DNA of 64,000 nucleotides from Aporrectodea caliginosa (taxonomy: Eukaryota; Annelida; Clitellata; Crassiclitellata; Lumbricidae), in contig JACEVL010000007.1 of assembly GCA_020284085.1 (NCBI GenBank), positions 1 through 64,000 of the forward strand, written 5' to 3'. Positions 33,385 to 44,614 of this stretch are shown here, piece by piece; the stretch's first letter is position 1; each line of letters begins with the position of its first letter. The notes beneath the pieces are model-generated. The model ran no database searches. It was given only the letters and a program-made list of their open reading frames with translations, and was not told the origin of the DNA. The position numbers and the translations under genes were made by a program.

Positions 33385-33650
33385 TAAATAGAAGCGGGAT
33401 TGATGAAACTAAGTCTTTCTTTGCTTCAATAGAAGCTAGATTGATGAAAATAATTGTTTCAGTTAGTAGAAGTTGGATTGATGAGAATAATTATTCTTTG
33501 CTTGAATAAAAGTAAGTAAGTTCGAATGATGAAAAATAATTTTTTGCTTAAACAGAAATTGGATTGATGAGAAGTATTTTTTCTGAAATCGAAGTTAGAT
33601 GTACGAAAAAAATTCCTTAAATGGAAGTTGGATTGATGACAGTTATCATG
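33385..33650 (+). repeat. Degenerate minisatellite of about 38 bp (AGAAGTTGGATTGATGA)
   Basis: Six or seven diverged copies sharing AAGTTGGATTGATGA plus an AT-rich spacer ending TTTGCTT. Confidence 0.8.
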
Positions 33651-34445
33651 GACATTGGTAGACTGCTTACTTGCCAACGTCAAGCACAGCATTGAAGACA
33701 TTAAAATAATTTATCAACGTAAACTACGGGATAACCCATATATGATATGTAGTAAATAATATATTAGGAAGAGTGTCGATTGTGAGCATTCTCTTCATAA
33801 ATTCAAATTGTTGAGCACCATAACGTTTCCTATTTTGCCCGCAGTGCGCATGTCTCGCGCCGCATGTGTGTATCGCGAAATGATAGGCCCATATAGAAGT
33901 ACATGTATCGTGCGTTGGCGATCATTATCCGGGTAACGTTGGCGACATTTGCAACCTCTCCTCTGCGCTTATTTCGTTAATTCGCGATTGAGCGTAAATC
34001 TGCTGCCTAAATTCATTAAAAATGGACACTCATGGAGATAAAGGAAGGCTCCGCAAGACAAATTAAATCGTAAATTGATCATTAGTTTCTCATCGCGTAC
34101 GCCGTCCGCGCCACCGCCGCAGCCTGAGCGTGCTTCCAGTTTCAACCGTACCGTAGACCGTCTCCTACTGGGCGCGTTTTGGAGACACGCCCGCGCCCGC
34201 CACGGCGCGAGGTTAAGAGGACAGAGACGGGAACGCATGTGGGTCCTTCGGGGGTCCTTCGGGGGTCCCTGCAGCCCGTCAGAGGCAGCTCCGAGGCAGA
34301 CGACGAACAGAGCAGGCATTAATTGATGGCCCTTGTCGACTAATAGACGTCCCATCCTACAGTTCTCCGTCCTGTAATGACCGTTCACGCATGCAGCCGC
34401 GGAACCCTCATCCACTCAACCATGCATGACTGTCGGCGGTTTCAG
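33651..34445. other. Anonymous DNA with a GC-rich island at 34080-34330
   Basis: The island has many CG dinucleotides, for example CGCGTACGCCGTCCGCGCC, and a duplicated GGGTCCTTCGGGGGTCC. Open frames on both strands (to 148 codons) give no recognisable protein. It could be a promoter or other regulatory island, but there is no direct evidence. Confidence 0.35.
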
Positions 34446-34616
34446 ATGCCGTATCCCGAAGCATCATCAGCGGCTGCTGCTGCTGCTTCTGATGCGGATG
34501 AAGATGACGAAGCCGTGCAACAATTGGTAAGACGATCCCCTTCAGGGACGCCTAGGAAGCGTGTGTTGAATTTCGACGTCGTAGATCAACCGCCTGCAGA
34601 AGATGATCGTGTATAG
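34446..34616 (+). CDS. Doubtful short ORF or exon, unknown product
   Basis: A 56-codon frame from an ATG placed just after an acceptor-like TTTCAG. It reads a poly-Ala/acidic start (ASSAAAAAASDADEDDEAVQ), then basic and hydrophobic stretches (GTPRKRVLNFDVVDQPP) and an acidic end. A donor-like CAATTG/GTAAGA lies inside it at 34528. The composition of the second half looks protein-like, but no family is recognised, and the (GCT)n run makes chance more likely. Treat it as a guess. Confidence 0.15.
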   Translation: MPYPEASSAAAAAASDADEDDEAVQQLVRRSPSGTPRKRVLNFDVVDQPPAEDDRV

Positions 34617-34799
34617 CATCTCGTCGAATGATGCTTCTGCTGCTGCTGCTGCTCCTACTGATGCTGCTGCTGCTGCTATGAACTCGGATAATTCTGATTA
34701 TTATGATGACCGGCCGAGGAGGACACCCTCCGCTGCAGTCACCCGTTGAATTAATCATTATTACTCTCTTGGGTGATCATCGTCCGGTCTGATATTCCC
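34617..34799. other. Anonymous DNA with (GCT)n patches
   Basis: Short CTGCTGCTG runs at 34633-34680. No gene recognised. Confidence 0.4.
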
Positions 34800-34865
34800 A
34801 CGCGTCCCGCGCACGTGCGGGCATCTGAAACCTTTAACGATAGCGCTATATAAATGCTCTGAATA
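34800..34865 (+). mobile_element. Retroposon 3'-end relic
   Basis: GATAGCGCTATATAAATGCT followed by CTGAATATTA carries the GCGCTATATAAAT terminal signature. Confidence 0.5.
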
Positions 34866-35009
34866 TTAACGGCAACATAAGCTCAGATGTCTCTGCATGC
34901 TAGACTTCGGTATTACGCGTTTTCGAGACTTCTTGAAAGTACAGGAGATCAGGTCATGCTATTTTGTTCTCCGTCCTACGATATTCTACACGATATTCTG
35001 ATTCTCCAC

Positions 35010-35140
35010 CTTCCAATTCTCGACCTAAACGACACCCGCCTTAAACAGTTACTCTGCCCCTTCTGACCCTCTGGCAACCGGACTCGGCCCTCCTTCTGAC
35101 TACCCCTTTGGACAACCCCTCTGACTCGACGCAGCGATCT
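35010..35140 (+). mobile_element. LINE 3'-untranslated relic
   Basis: The ordered blocks CTTCCAATTCTCGACCTAAA, GACACCCGCCTTAAACA, CTGGCAACCGGACTCGGCCC and TTTGGACAACCCCTCTGACT match 36320-36440 of the LINE at 35885-36520. Confidence 0.85.
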
Positions 35141-35194
35141 CGAATAAGCAATTGCATATGAAGGACTTGTTCAAGATCCCTACACATTAACTGT

Positions 35195-35535
<341 letters not shown>

Positions 35536-35884
35536 CACACTCACACTGTCACAAAAAACGCATTTTGTATGGTCATAAAGCAAATCTACAGTGGCGCAAT
35601 GCCCTGGACACAAGGTGTTACATGCTGGCAAATTACTAATTCTTTTTCCGTTCACCTTCGACTCTAGGATTCGAAACCGTGTTCCTCTGCAGTGTCCTCT
35701 GTGTAACTTGAATGTAGTGTAAATATGAAATCAGCCTTAATTAGGCTCAAAATCATTTAGTTAGTCATTTAGGCTACTCGTTCGCTCGTGAGTTCACGAA
35801 TCGCATCTATCAGAAGTAATATTTTCCAGACGAGAAACGGACGAGAAAACAATGGTCTCAAAATAATACTTGCGAAGGAAAGAC

Positions 35885-36520
35885 TCGAAAAGACCGCCCA
35901 AGCATCATCACATCACTCCAATCCTCAAATCACTCCATTGGTTAAAAATCCCAGAGCGAATTCACTTCAAAGTCCTATCACTAACCTACAACTCCCTACA
36001 ACACTCCCAGCCCAGATATCTTCGCGAACTCTTCACCATCCAGCCAACCCGTTCTACCCGATCATCCTCCGTTCTCACTCTTTCTAGACCCCCGGTCACT
36101 ACTCATCTCAAGTTCTCCAACCGAGCAATATCCAACACTGCGCCGCGTCTCTGGAACGATCTACCTCTGAATTCCGCACTTTTCGGTTCCTCCACCATCA
36201 TCGCCAATCATCCACCATCATCTGCCTCAGGCTCCTCTATCCATCACCCCTAAGGCTTTCCACTCGAAACTAAAGTCTCTGCTTTTCAAGAACTCTTATC
36301 CTGACTCATCTGATCCTGTACCTTCCAATCCTCGACCTAAAGACACCCGCCTTAACATCTGCTGTGCCCTCTCTGATCCCCTGGAAACCGGACTCGGACC
36401 TCCCTCGGACTACTCTTTTGGACAACCCCTCTGATTAGACGCAGCGCTGTGAGTAAGCTGGTGCCCTGCGCTTAGCTTTCGAGTGGCGCTTTAGAAGTTT
36501 GAGATTACGATTACGATTAC
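35885..36520 (+). pseudogene. 5'-truncated LINE with (GATTAC)n tail, second CR1/L2-like family
   Basis: The frame to 36253 reads the RT C-terminal end: HHITPILKSLHWLKIPERIH, YLRELFTIQPTRSTRSSSV, then FSNRAISNTAPRLWNDLPL. A frameshift in a (CCATCATC) run near 36200-36225 breaks it, and SLLFKNSYPDS follows. The 3' UTR (36330-36520) ends GAGTGGCGCTTTAGAAGTTT and then (GATTAC)3. It differs clearly in protein from the LINE at 7558-8434, so it is a separate family. It is the best reference copy in the window for the many GATTAC-tail relics. Confidence 0.9.
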
Positions 36521-36699
36521 GAAAGACGGAATATAGAAAAGAAGATTTGGAATGGAGAACGAAGAAAAAGAAAAGAACCCAGGAAGAGTTGCAGGGATGA
36601 GGATGAAGATAATGAAGAAGTGATAAACAAGGTTGAAAGAGAATGGAGAACGAAGAAAAAGAAAAGATGACCCAGGAAGAGGTTGGAGGGGATGAAGAA

Positions 36700-37010
36700 G
36701 AAGAAAAGTGAAGAAGAGGAATACAGGAGGAGGAGAAAGGAGGAGGAAGAGTTAAGGAAGAAGAAGAAGATGAAGCGGAGGAGGAGATGAAGAAGAGGAA
36801 AGGAGGAGGAAAGAAGAAGAGGAGGAGAAGAGGAGGAGGAGGAGGAGGAGGAGGAGGAGAGGAGGAAGAAGATGAAGAAGAAGAAGAAGAAGAAGAAGAA
36901 GAAGAAGAAGAAGAAGAAGAAGAAGAAGAAGAAGAAGAAGAAGAAGAAGAAGAAGAAGAAGAAGAAGAAGAAGAAGAAGAAGAAGAAGAAGAAGAAGAAG
37001 AAGAAGACGC
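36700..37010. repeat. (GAA)n/(GGA)n purine tract
   Basis: Mixed GAGGA up to 36870, then nearly perfect (GAA)n to 37005. Poly-Glu, Lys, Ser, Phe or Leu frames are artefacts. Confidence 0.97.
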
Positions 37011-37039
37011 AGAAGAGAAAGGGCATCGGATCCATATGC

Positions 37040-37455
37040 CATGGAAGCAGCAGGCCATTAATCTATTGACAGCTAATTGGCCAACGGCCAGCTATCTGCG
37101 TAACACCTCCGTTAACCTTCGTACATAATTGAATACTTGGTCGGACATAACAAATGGAGACGTCGGCAGGAGGCCGGGCTGAAGAACGATGCATTGCTTC
37201 CGAAAAATAAAGGGAAGGGAAACAGAAGAAGGAAGAAGCGAAGGAGGGAGGAAGGCAGGGAGGTAGAGGGGACGGACTGCCGCTGGAGGAGCAGGGCGTG
37301 CATGCAGGGAAGAGGGAGGAAGGCAGGGAAGAGGGAAGAGGGAAGAGGATGGACGCCCGTCGGGTCATAATTCACGGGGGGATCAGAATCCGAAGAAGCA
37401 CGCGCTCCAGATTTAATATGCACGGCAAAAACAGATGGACGCAGCCACCGAGACA
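37040..37455. other. Anonymous purine-rich DNA
   Basis: It begins GCAGCAGGCCATTAATCTAT, whose core CTGCAGCAGGCCATTAATCT also occurs at 41012-41033. The rest is GGAAGAGGGAAG-rich. No gene recognised. Confidence 0.4.
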
Positions 37456-37464
37456 GAGAGAGAG

Positions 37465-37563
<99 letters not shown>

Positions 37564-37764
37564 CAGACATTGAGAAGGACGTACTGACCAAAGTAAGGAG
37601 AGAAGGAAGAAAGGATGGAATGAAAGAAGAAAGGAAAGAATGGTTGATGGATGGGTTCGATGGATTGGATTGATTGATGGATGGATGGATGGGTTGATGG
37701 ATGGATGGATGGATGGATGGAACGATGGATGATGCATGGATGCATGGTTGGATGGATAGATGGA
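37456..37764. repeat. (GA)n then (GGAT)n microsatellites
   Basis: (GA)n at 37456-37562 and (GGAT)n/(TGGA)n at 37640-37765 with purine-rich DNA between. Confidence 0.97.
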
Positions 37765-38111
37765 TGAACCGAGGAAAGTAAATTTGAAGTGTCTACAGCT
37801 GAGTCATCTCCCTTATCTGCACCTAATCTATTCATGTTGCCTCTCTGCACTTTATCCTCTCATGACGACCACCTGTTTCGTGACCAACTTCGTTCCATGA
37901 AAAGTACTCGTGCACTACAAACATTAACTACTGCGCTATTATCTCTGCTACAACCAATTCTATTCTACAATACTTGTATGCAATAACACTTTGTACTTAT
38001 ACCATTACCAGAACACATAATAGTGCGTTTCAAGTACCTCACAAAAGAGCTGCTGCTCGCTATTAACCAGGAAAACTACTCAACTGCAGTCTGTATGACT
38101 GCCTGTCTGCC

Positions 38112-38118
38112 TGCTTCA

Positions 38119-38162
<44 letters not shown>

Positions 38163-38163
38163 C
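38112..38163 (+). repeat. (CTGT)n microsatellite
   Basis: About eleven CTGT units. Confidence 0.92.
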
Positions 38164-38251
38164 TCTGTCTATGTCGTTGAGACGTGCAGGCACGTGCTGT
38201 GAAATTGAGCAATGTCGAGCCCGGTTAAAATTTGGACAGGCATAGACCTAA

Positions 38252-38690
38252 GGGCCGTCCATAAATGACGTCACGCACCTAGGGGGAGGGGGTCGGAAAT
38301 TTGTGACGATGTGTGACATGGGGGTGAGGGGTCTGAGTAGTGTGACGTCACACCAGGTCTATGTTATTAAATTTAACAATTAACAACAATTTAATTTTAA
38401 TAATCTCATGAGGATTACCTGTTTCATTATTTTTTTTAATTATTTTAATGTATACGGGCACCATTATTAATAATTTTCTAATTATTTCAATATTTGGCAA
38501 CCGTTAGATTTTAAAATATTCATGTATTTTCGCTATTTGTTCCATGAAGTAGCATTTTACCTCGCCATGGAAATTGGTTTTTGGAAGGGGGTCAGAGCTT
38601 TGTGACGTCATTTTCAGAGGGGGTCTTACTTTTTGTGACGAAGTGTGAAGGGGTGCTAAAATAAATGCGTCAGTTCATTACATGGACATT
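38252..38690. mobile_element. MITE-like element with GGCCGTCCATAAATGACGTC end
   Basis: The left end GGGCCGTCCATAAATGACGT and the right-hand GCGTCAGTTCATTACATGGAC are imperfect inverted copies. The interior carries repeated GGGGGTC and TTTGTGACG blocks at both sides of an AT-rich middle. The CGTCCATAAATTACGTCA type of end is shared by a widespread class of animal MITEs (from memory). It is related in style to 55221-55570. Confidence 0.72.
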
Positions 38691-38705
38691 AATAGTGCGT
38701 TTTAA

Positions 38706-39122
38706 GTACCTTGCCAGTTCAAGCGTCCATTGTTTAACGATGTGCACGATATGAAGAACTCGAAATCACTGCATACATGTAATTGGTCGTCAGTATATTT
38801 AAGCGAACAACTATTAGTATCTCGTAAATATGTCGTACGCGAAGCAGCGATTGAAGAAAAACGATGTCCATACAAGATTGATAAAAAGCGATCGATTCCG
38901 TTTAAATTTGGACCGTTATATACATTGTATATCATCAAAGGAATACCGCACATCTGTTGCCAGTTCAACCGTCCGGTCTTTGGCGGCACGTTATGAAAGA
39001 GCTCGAAATCACAGTAGTTGGTCGTCAGTATCTTTACAACAATTAGTATCTCGTAAATTTATATGTGGCACGCGAAGCAGCGATTGAAGAGAAACGATGT
39101 CTACAAGCTGGATAAAAAGCTC
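38706..39122. repeat. Diverged tandem duplication of about 250 bp
   Basis: Units 38706-38890 and 38958-39122 share, in order, TTGCCAGTTCAA..CGTCC, CTCGAAATCAC, TTGGTCGTCAGTAT, CAATTAGTATCTCGTAAAT, CGCGAAGCAGCGATTGAAGA and GATAAAAAGC. The unit is not recognised elsewhere in the window. Confidence 0.85.
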
Positions 39123-39350
39123 TGTCAACTCTCCCTCTATCTCTCCCTGCCTCTGCCTCTCCCTCCTCTGCCTCTGCCCTCCCTCCTGCCTCTCCCTCTG
39201 CCTCTGCCTCCTCTTTCCTTCCCGCTCTGTCTGTCTCTGCCTCTGTCTGTACTCTCTCTGTCTCTGTCTCTGTCTCTGTGTGTCTCTCCCCCTCTCCGTC
39301 TCCCTCCCTATCCCTCCAGCTCCCTCCTTCTCTCCCTACCTCCCCTGGAC
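39123..39350 (+). repeat. (CTCTGC/CTCC)n pyrimidine-rich tract
   Basis: CTCCCTCTGCCTCTGCC-type units, then CTGTCTCTGTCTC to 39290, then CTCCCTCC to 39345. Confidence 0.93.
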
Positions 39351-39536
39351 CGGAACAGGGAAACGCAGCAGTGGCGATGGCACTCGTACTAATAATCACA
39401 GCACAGAACATCTCCGCATCTTCTTCTTGTTGTTCCTATGGAGCGACAAGCCGTAACTCAGCCTGCGCAGCTCAGCTTCTGCAACAGACGAAGCTTATCG
39501 AGCATCATCATCGACGCTGAACAACATGGAATGCCC

Positions 39537-39625
39537 AGGAGGAGGAGGAGGAGGAGGAGGAGGAGGAGGAGGAGGAGGAGGAGGAGGAGGAGGCGAGGAG
39601 GAGAGGAGGAGGAGGAGGAGAACGA
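39537..39625 (+). repeat. (AGG)n microsatellite
   Basis: (AGG)n with a few interruptions. Poly-Arg or poly-Leu frames are artefacts. Confidence 0.95.
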
Positions 39626-39684
39626 CATCCTAGGAGACCAACTGAAGCATATCATTGCATGCACCACGGACGATGCTTGCATGC

Positions 39685-40150
39685 AACAGGCAGAGACAGA
39701 CAGACGAACAGACAGACAGACAGATAGAACGACAGACAGACACATATACATTATACACACACAGAAAAACAGACAAAACGACAGACGGACGGACAGAAGG
39801 ACAGACAATATGCACACAGACCGACAAACAGAGAGAAGGACAGACAGACAGAAAGACAGACAGACAAAAAGACAGACAAACAGACAGACAGACAGGAAGA
39901 CAGACAGACAGACAGAAGGATAGACAGACATATATACACAAGACAGACAAACAGACAGACGGACAGAGGGATAGGGATAGGCTGATGGGTGGAAGAACAG
40001 ATAAACATAATTTTAAGACGGACGGTCAAAAGGACAGACGGATAGAAAGGAGGGCGAACAGAAAGACAGAACCACAGTCAGACGGACAGGCACACAGAGG
40101 GAAGGATGAAGCAATGGAAGGACGGACAGATAGGCAGAGAGACAGACAGA
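39685..40150 (+). repeat. (ACAG)n imperfect microsatellite
   Basis: ACAGACAG mixed with ACGGACGG, AAAGACAG and ACATATATACAC patches. Frames of Asp-Arg-Gln-Thr are artefacts. Confidence 0.95.
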
Positions 40151-40151
40151 T

Positions 40152-40805
40152 TAGATAGGGTTAGACAATAGATATTACCTCTTTAATTAATACTAGATAG
40201 GGCTAGACCTTTAGACAATTGATATTACCTCTTTAATACTAGATAGCGTTAGACCAGTGCTGTCCAATCCGCAGCCGCGGGCAGCATGCGGCCCGCCGGC
40301 AGATTCTAAGTGGCCCGCCGCAGCTCGCTAAATATTTGCAATTTCTGCTAAAACGAAGTAAAAGACAGTCACTGGCCTACTTGCATAGCTATTCGTTCGT
40401 AACTTGGCTTATCATTTGACAATGTGTACACAAAATCCAGTTCCCAAGACGCATTCATTATGATAACTCCATAAATAATTATAATTAATTATAATACAAT
40501 TAATAATTTTCAATAAATTTTAGTCGCTGCTTTTGAGTTGACTGGTGCGGCCCTCGGCTTCAAAAATTACTTCTTCAGTGGCCCGCGGTGTCAAAAAGGT
40601 TGGACAGCACTGCGTTAGACAATGGATATTAAGACAATAGATATTACCTCTTTGATACTATAATAATTATAGAGTTAGACATTTGATATTACCTCTTTAA
40701 TACTAGGCAGGGTTATAAATAGATATTATATCATTAATACTAGATAGGGTTACAATAAATATTACCTCTCTATAATAGGGTTAGACAATGGATGTTACGT
40801 ATACT
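40152..40805 (+). repeat. Diverged minisatellite of about 40-60 bp (TAGATAGGGTTAGACAAT..GATATTACCTCTTTAATAC)
   Basis: Copies of GGGTTAGACAATAGATATTA and CCTCTTTAATACTAGAT at 40155, 40200, 40230, 40640, 40685, 40715 and 40760. It is split by the hAT-like element at 40255-40612. Confidence 0.85.
40255..40612. mobile_element. hAT-like element, 358 bp, perfect 8-bp TSD, Charlie-like ends
   Basis: Flanked by CGTTAGAC at 40247-40254 and 40613-40620. The ends CAGTGCTGTCCAATC and GGTTGGACAGCACTG are inverted. Subterminal GCGGCCCGCC and GTGGCCCGCGG blocks resemble the ends of vertebrate hAT-Charlie elements, which start CAGTGGTGTCCAA (from memory). It is non-coding. Confidence 0.95.
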
Positions 40806-42190
40806 TAAACCTGTGCACAATCAGAAATACATTTGGTTATTACAACTTACAGAGACCGTTTCGTGGTACAACCTTTCATTCTCTAGAATCTAGATAGGTC
40901 CACGTAACCGCTTAAAGACAGCAAGCAACGTCCCAGGTCCATTGTTACGCTCAAAGGACTGACAACAGCTTCAATGACCATTCCTTTCTTAACGGATCTC
41001 GTCTTAACCACTGCAGCAGGCCATTAATCTAAACTGCCCAAACCTTCTTGTCTCTTCTCACTCACATCGAATGCCTTACAACGGCTGCTGTCGTGCTGGT
41101 ACGAAAGAGTTAACAACACCGCACCCCCTCTCCGTCTTCCTCGATCGCTTCTCGATCATTTTCCCCTTCAGTCGCTCCTCCCTGGCAGCGGCCGTTCTCG
41201 GACGGGCGGACGGCCTACAATTCATTCCTCTGTATAATTGGTGCATTCCAGCGCGCGCATCGACGTGCGTGCGCGGCGTTTAGGGCTCGACTGTCCTGGC
41301 GGAAATCCTGAGCTCTCCGGAAATTACTTCGTCAGCATTACGTCCCGTTTCTATGGAGGTCCGAAGAACGTCCGTGCTTCCCCTCCTTTTCCCTCTTCTC
41401 CCGGCCAGCCCTATCACCATCGGACCCATTTCCAGCGTCCTCCGTGGATCCGGCGCTATAGTCCGTATTGAGAAGAGTGGCGTCTATCTGTTCTGAACAT
41501 GGGGGGGGATACAGCCTTTTATTTCTGTCCTATCTTCTCATTCGCTCTAAGAGTCGTTAGTATTGTTAAATTACAGTAACAGGTTATTGTATTGTTTATA
41601 AAGAGGTACAAATTCTGGGCCTAAAATAGTGTTTTATTATACAGTTTTCAGTTGATATTGTCCAATGTGAAGTTGACTTATAAATCTGAATTGTGCAGTG
41701 TGTTACTGTGTGTAGTATGAATTGTTGAGAGATTAGCTCAAATAATCTACACACAATTTCATTCTGATACATGATTTTTTATCTACCAGTTCAAGTATAG
41801 TTTGACAATTTGAGGAAGAGTGCGCAGTTGACATTCATGAATATTTTAGATGTTTGCCCATCCTAAGGCGGTGAAAATTGTCGATGAGGATTTCATATAC
41901 TGACGAACAAAAGAAAGAGCTTAGATGGCGATCGAAAGTCACACGGTATATAAAAGTTTGAAATATTGAGGACATTAGCACGAGTGTCACCCAGTATGCT
42001 ACTGAGGGCGAGAGTCTGTCAAGAATTTTTGCAGAGGTAAATGATGAACACTAGAACACGTCATCATGGCATTATGTAGGTCATAATGTAAAAATCAGAA
42101 TTATTCAGACACGCATGTTCGCTTGAGGTGCTCTTCTTCTGTCTCGTAGGAATTAGCGCCAATACTTTTGTTCTTCTTAAATTAATGCAA
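40806..42190. other. Anonymous DNA with a GC-rich island (about 41060-41470)
   Basis: The island has CpG-rich segments such as GCGCGCGCATCGACGTGCGT. Open frames of 70-77 codons give no recognisable protein. 41480-42190 is AT-rich and featureless. Confidence 0.35.
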
Positions 42191-42297
42191 GTGTGCCGCT
42201 GTGTGTGTCGTATGTAATGCTCAGAGAAATTTCCATATTAAAAAATATTGACGGATGTAGCAACGGGTATCCCCCAAAATATACTGGTGAACATGTT

Positions 42298-43085
42298 CCT
42301 CCTGTCTCCACTAATGGGTCGACATCTTTGGTTCCCTCAGTCACCTCTTATGGGTTGACACCATGGTCCCTCTATCTCCTCTTTGGTCAAACGTGTGATT
42401 CTCCTTACAGATTTTATTTTAGTTATAGTTACAGTTATAGTTTATGGTTTTTAATTTAGTTATAGTTATAGTTAGTATTATTTTTTAGTTATAGTTATAG
42501 TTATAGTTAATGGATTTTCAATTTAGTTAATTTTAGTTACTACTTAGTTACAATAATTAAGGCTATAAGGGAAATTGTGCGTACCGGTATTGACACGCTG
42601 TTTCACAATTTGCTCAGAGCTTTGAAAGCCTTTTAAGCATGGATGCATTCAGCTTCATGTAGACACGAGTTTCTAAAGTAACTGACAAATTGTATAATAA
42701 AAATATCGCATTTTTCGTTCTCATTTATGTCGAATCATCCATATTGCACTTCCTATTTTTGTGGCCCCTTTTTGTATTAACGAAAATAAAGATGAATTTT
42801 CGTTATTGTTATTTTCGTTATCGTTAATAGTTATAGTTAATGACTTTTTTTAGTTATAGTTATAGTTATCGTTAACTAAGTCACGTTCCTTATTTTCGTT
42901 GGGTCGAACATTTTCGTTATCGTTATCGTTCAACGAGAATCGCACTGTCTCCCCTTATGGGTCAACTCAACAACGGTTCCCTCTGTCTTCCTTATGGGTC
43001 GACGCCTTGGTTCTCTCAACCTCCCCTTATGGGCCGACATCTTTGGTTTCCTCAGTCTCCCTTTATGGGTCGACGGTTCGCCTTT
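42298..43085 (+). repeat. Minisatellite of about 39 bp (CTTATGGGTCGACATCTTTG), split by an insertion
   Basis: Copies at 42308-42400 and 42945-43085 share TATGGGTCGACRYCTTTGGT and TCCCTCAGTCTCC. The 42401-42944 segment between them is a different, AT-rich element. Confidence 0.82.
42401..42944. mobile_element. Element with AGTTAT-rich ends inserted in a minisatellite
   Basis: The left end has clustered TAGTTATAGTTATAGTTA (42418-42545). The right end has TAGTTATAGTTATAGTTAT and TTTCGTTATCGTTATCGTT (42785-42930). Hexamer clusters at both ends around a unique middle are seen in several hAT elements. Exact termini and target-site duplication were not resolved. Confidence 0.6.
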
Positions 43086-43099
43086 GGTTCTGAGGACCC

Positions 43100-43782
43100 A
43101 TCAGCTGCAGCGCAGTGGACTGAAGAAGCGCTCACTGCATCAACGTCTCCGTTGTAGAGCGATTGAGCGTCGCTGACTCTTCTTCAGTTCTGTAATAATT
43201 TCTTCGACGGTTCTAGAACGGCAACGGCAGCATCAGCAGCCAAAGGGAAGAGGGATGGAGAGAGGGAGGGATGGAGAGAGGGATGGAGGGATGGAGGGCC
43301 ATGAACAGCGCCCGGATTTGGTTTACTGCGAGCGTCAGTCAGCGAAGAACGCAAGCCATTGAGGTATTAGTACCAATTAGAATGATTCATTGGCCTGGTA
43401 GGTAGGGAAGCAGCTGCCCGTCTCCAGCTAATGACTGTTTCAAAAGACCGATCGCTCTCCTACGTACATCTTTCGCCCGTCGTCCGCTCCCCTCTCCTCA
43501 GCCTCCCGGTCCCCCTGCAGTCCGCCCGCCCGCCCAACGGCGCTTGGCTTTGACGTCCTACAATTTAATAATTCTAGTCCGGCGGGGGACGGGCAGGGGT
43601 CCCCATCGGTCGGTCCGTCGGTCGGTCGGGAAGAGAAAGACGGTCGAAGGATGAAGCGTTCGATGCTGGTCGAGTAAGCCGTCCAGATTTCGCTGCCAAC
43701 GGACAAGCGAAGGAAAACTGGGCAGAGGACGAACAATTTACAGTTTAAGGGAGATTTATTTTCAGTTATCGGTCGACAGAGA
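43100..43782. other. Anonymous GC-richer DNA
   Basis: Short (GGGATGGAGA)n patch at 43250-43300 and (CGGT)n at 43605-43630. Open frames are not protein-like. Confidence 0.35.
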
Positions 43783-44255
43783 GCTGCTACTGCTGCAGCT
43801 GCTGCTGCTGCTGCTACTGATGATGATGATGCTGATGGTTCTTTTACTGCTGCTGTTGCAGATGCTGTGCCGTTCGCTCGCGTCCTTCGGTTCCTGTGTC
43901 GACGGCGTTGTTGCGTTCGGCATTGTTCTCTGCGGTGCTTTTATGAGGCTATTGTTTTCATTGTTCTTGTTGCTTTTGATTGTTTCGGTTGTCCTTGGTG
44001 TTTTGGTTGCTCCTAATTCATAGTTTCTTTTGTTGCTGTTATATGGTTTCTTTTGTTGTTGCCGAAAAGTTTCTTTTGTTATTGATACTACCGTACTATG
44101 TTTCGATTGTTCTTGTCGCACTTTTTCGGTTTTTCTTGTCGCAGTGTTTCGGTTGTTCTCATTGCTGTTGATGATGTTTACGATGATGATGATGATAAAA
44201 CCACAGTGACGATGACGTTGATGCTATAGAGACGATGATTACAATAGCGATATAC
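43783..44255. repeat. (CTG)n/(GAT)n patches and TTGTTGCTTTTG-rich low-complexity DNA
   Basis: (CTG)n at 43786-43818, GATGATGATG at 43820, then degenerate GTTTCTTTTGTTGTTGC units at about 44020-44160. Confidence 0.7.
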
Positions 44256-44365
44256 ATTGTCTTTTTTCTTTAGCCGTGGCTGGGCTGGGAGCGCTCCTGA
44301 GCGCTTCTAAGTAGGATTCTTGAAGGGGCGCTATATAAGTCCCAGAATTTATCAATGAATGAATA
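44256..44365 (+). mobile_element. L2-like LINE 3' end
   Basis: TTTAGCCGTGGCTGGGCTGG followed by GAGCGCT..GGATTCTTGAAGGGGCGCTATATAAG and (GAAT) units. TTCAGCCGTGGTTGGGCGTGG occupies the same place at 8340-8362, so it is the same family as 7558-8434. Confidence 0.85.
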
Positions 44366-44614
44366 TATAACAGTACTTTACATGAACATGCATAGCGTTA
44401 CATGCATAATAGCACGTTGCATCAACTTAAAAAAATAACATGTTAATGTCGCCTTAAGTCGCCTTCTCGAACAGTAGCCTATGAATGCGGTGCATTGTGC
44501 TGACTGCTGAGATCGACAGCGTCTTTGATGGGCTGTTTCGGCCTACACTTTAATAAGCACATAAAAACAGGGTCACAGTCCGTTGAAGGAATTGCTGAGT
44601 CGGTTATGATCATG
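44366..44614. other. Anonymous DNA
   Basis: No gene or repeat recognised. Confidence 0.35.
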
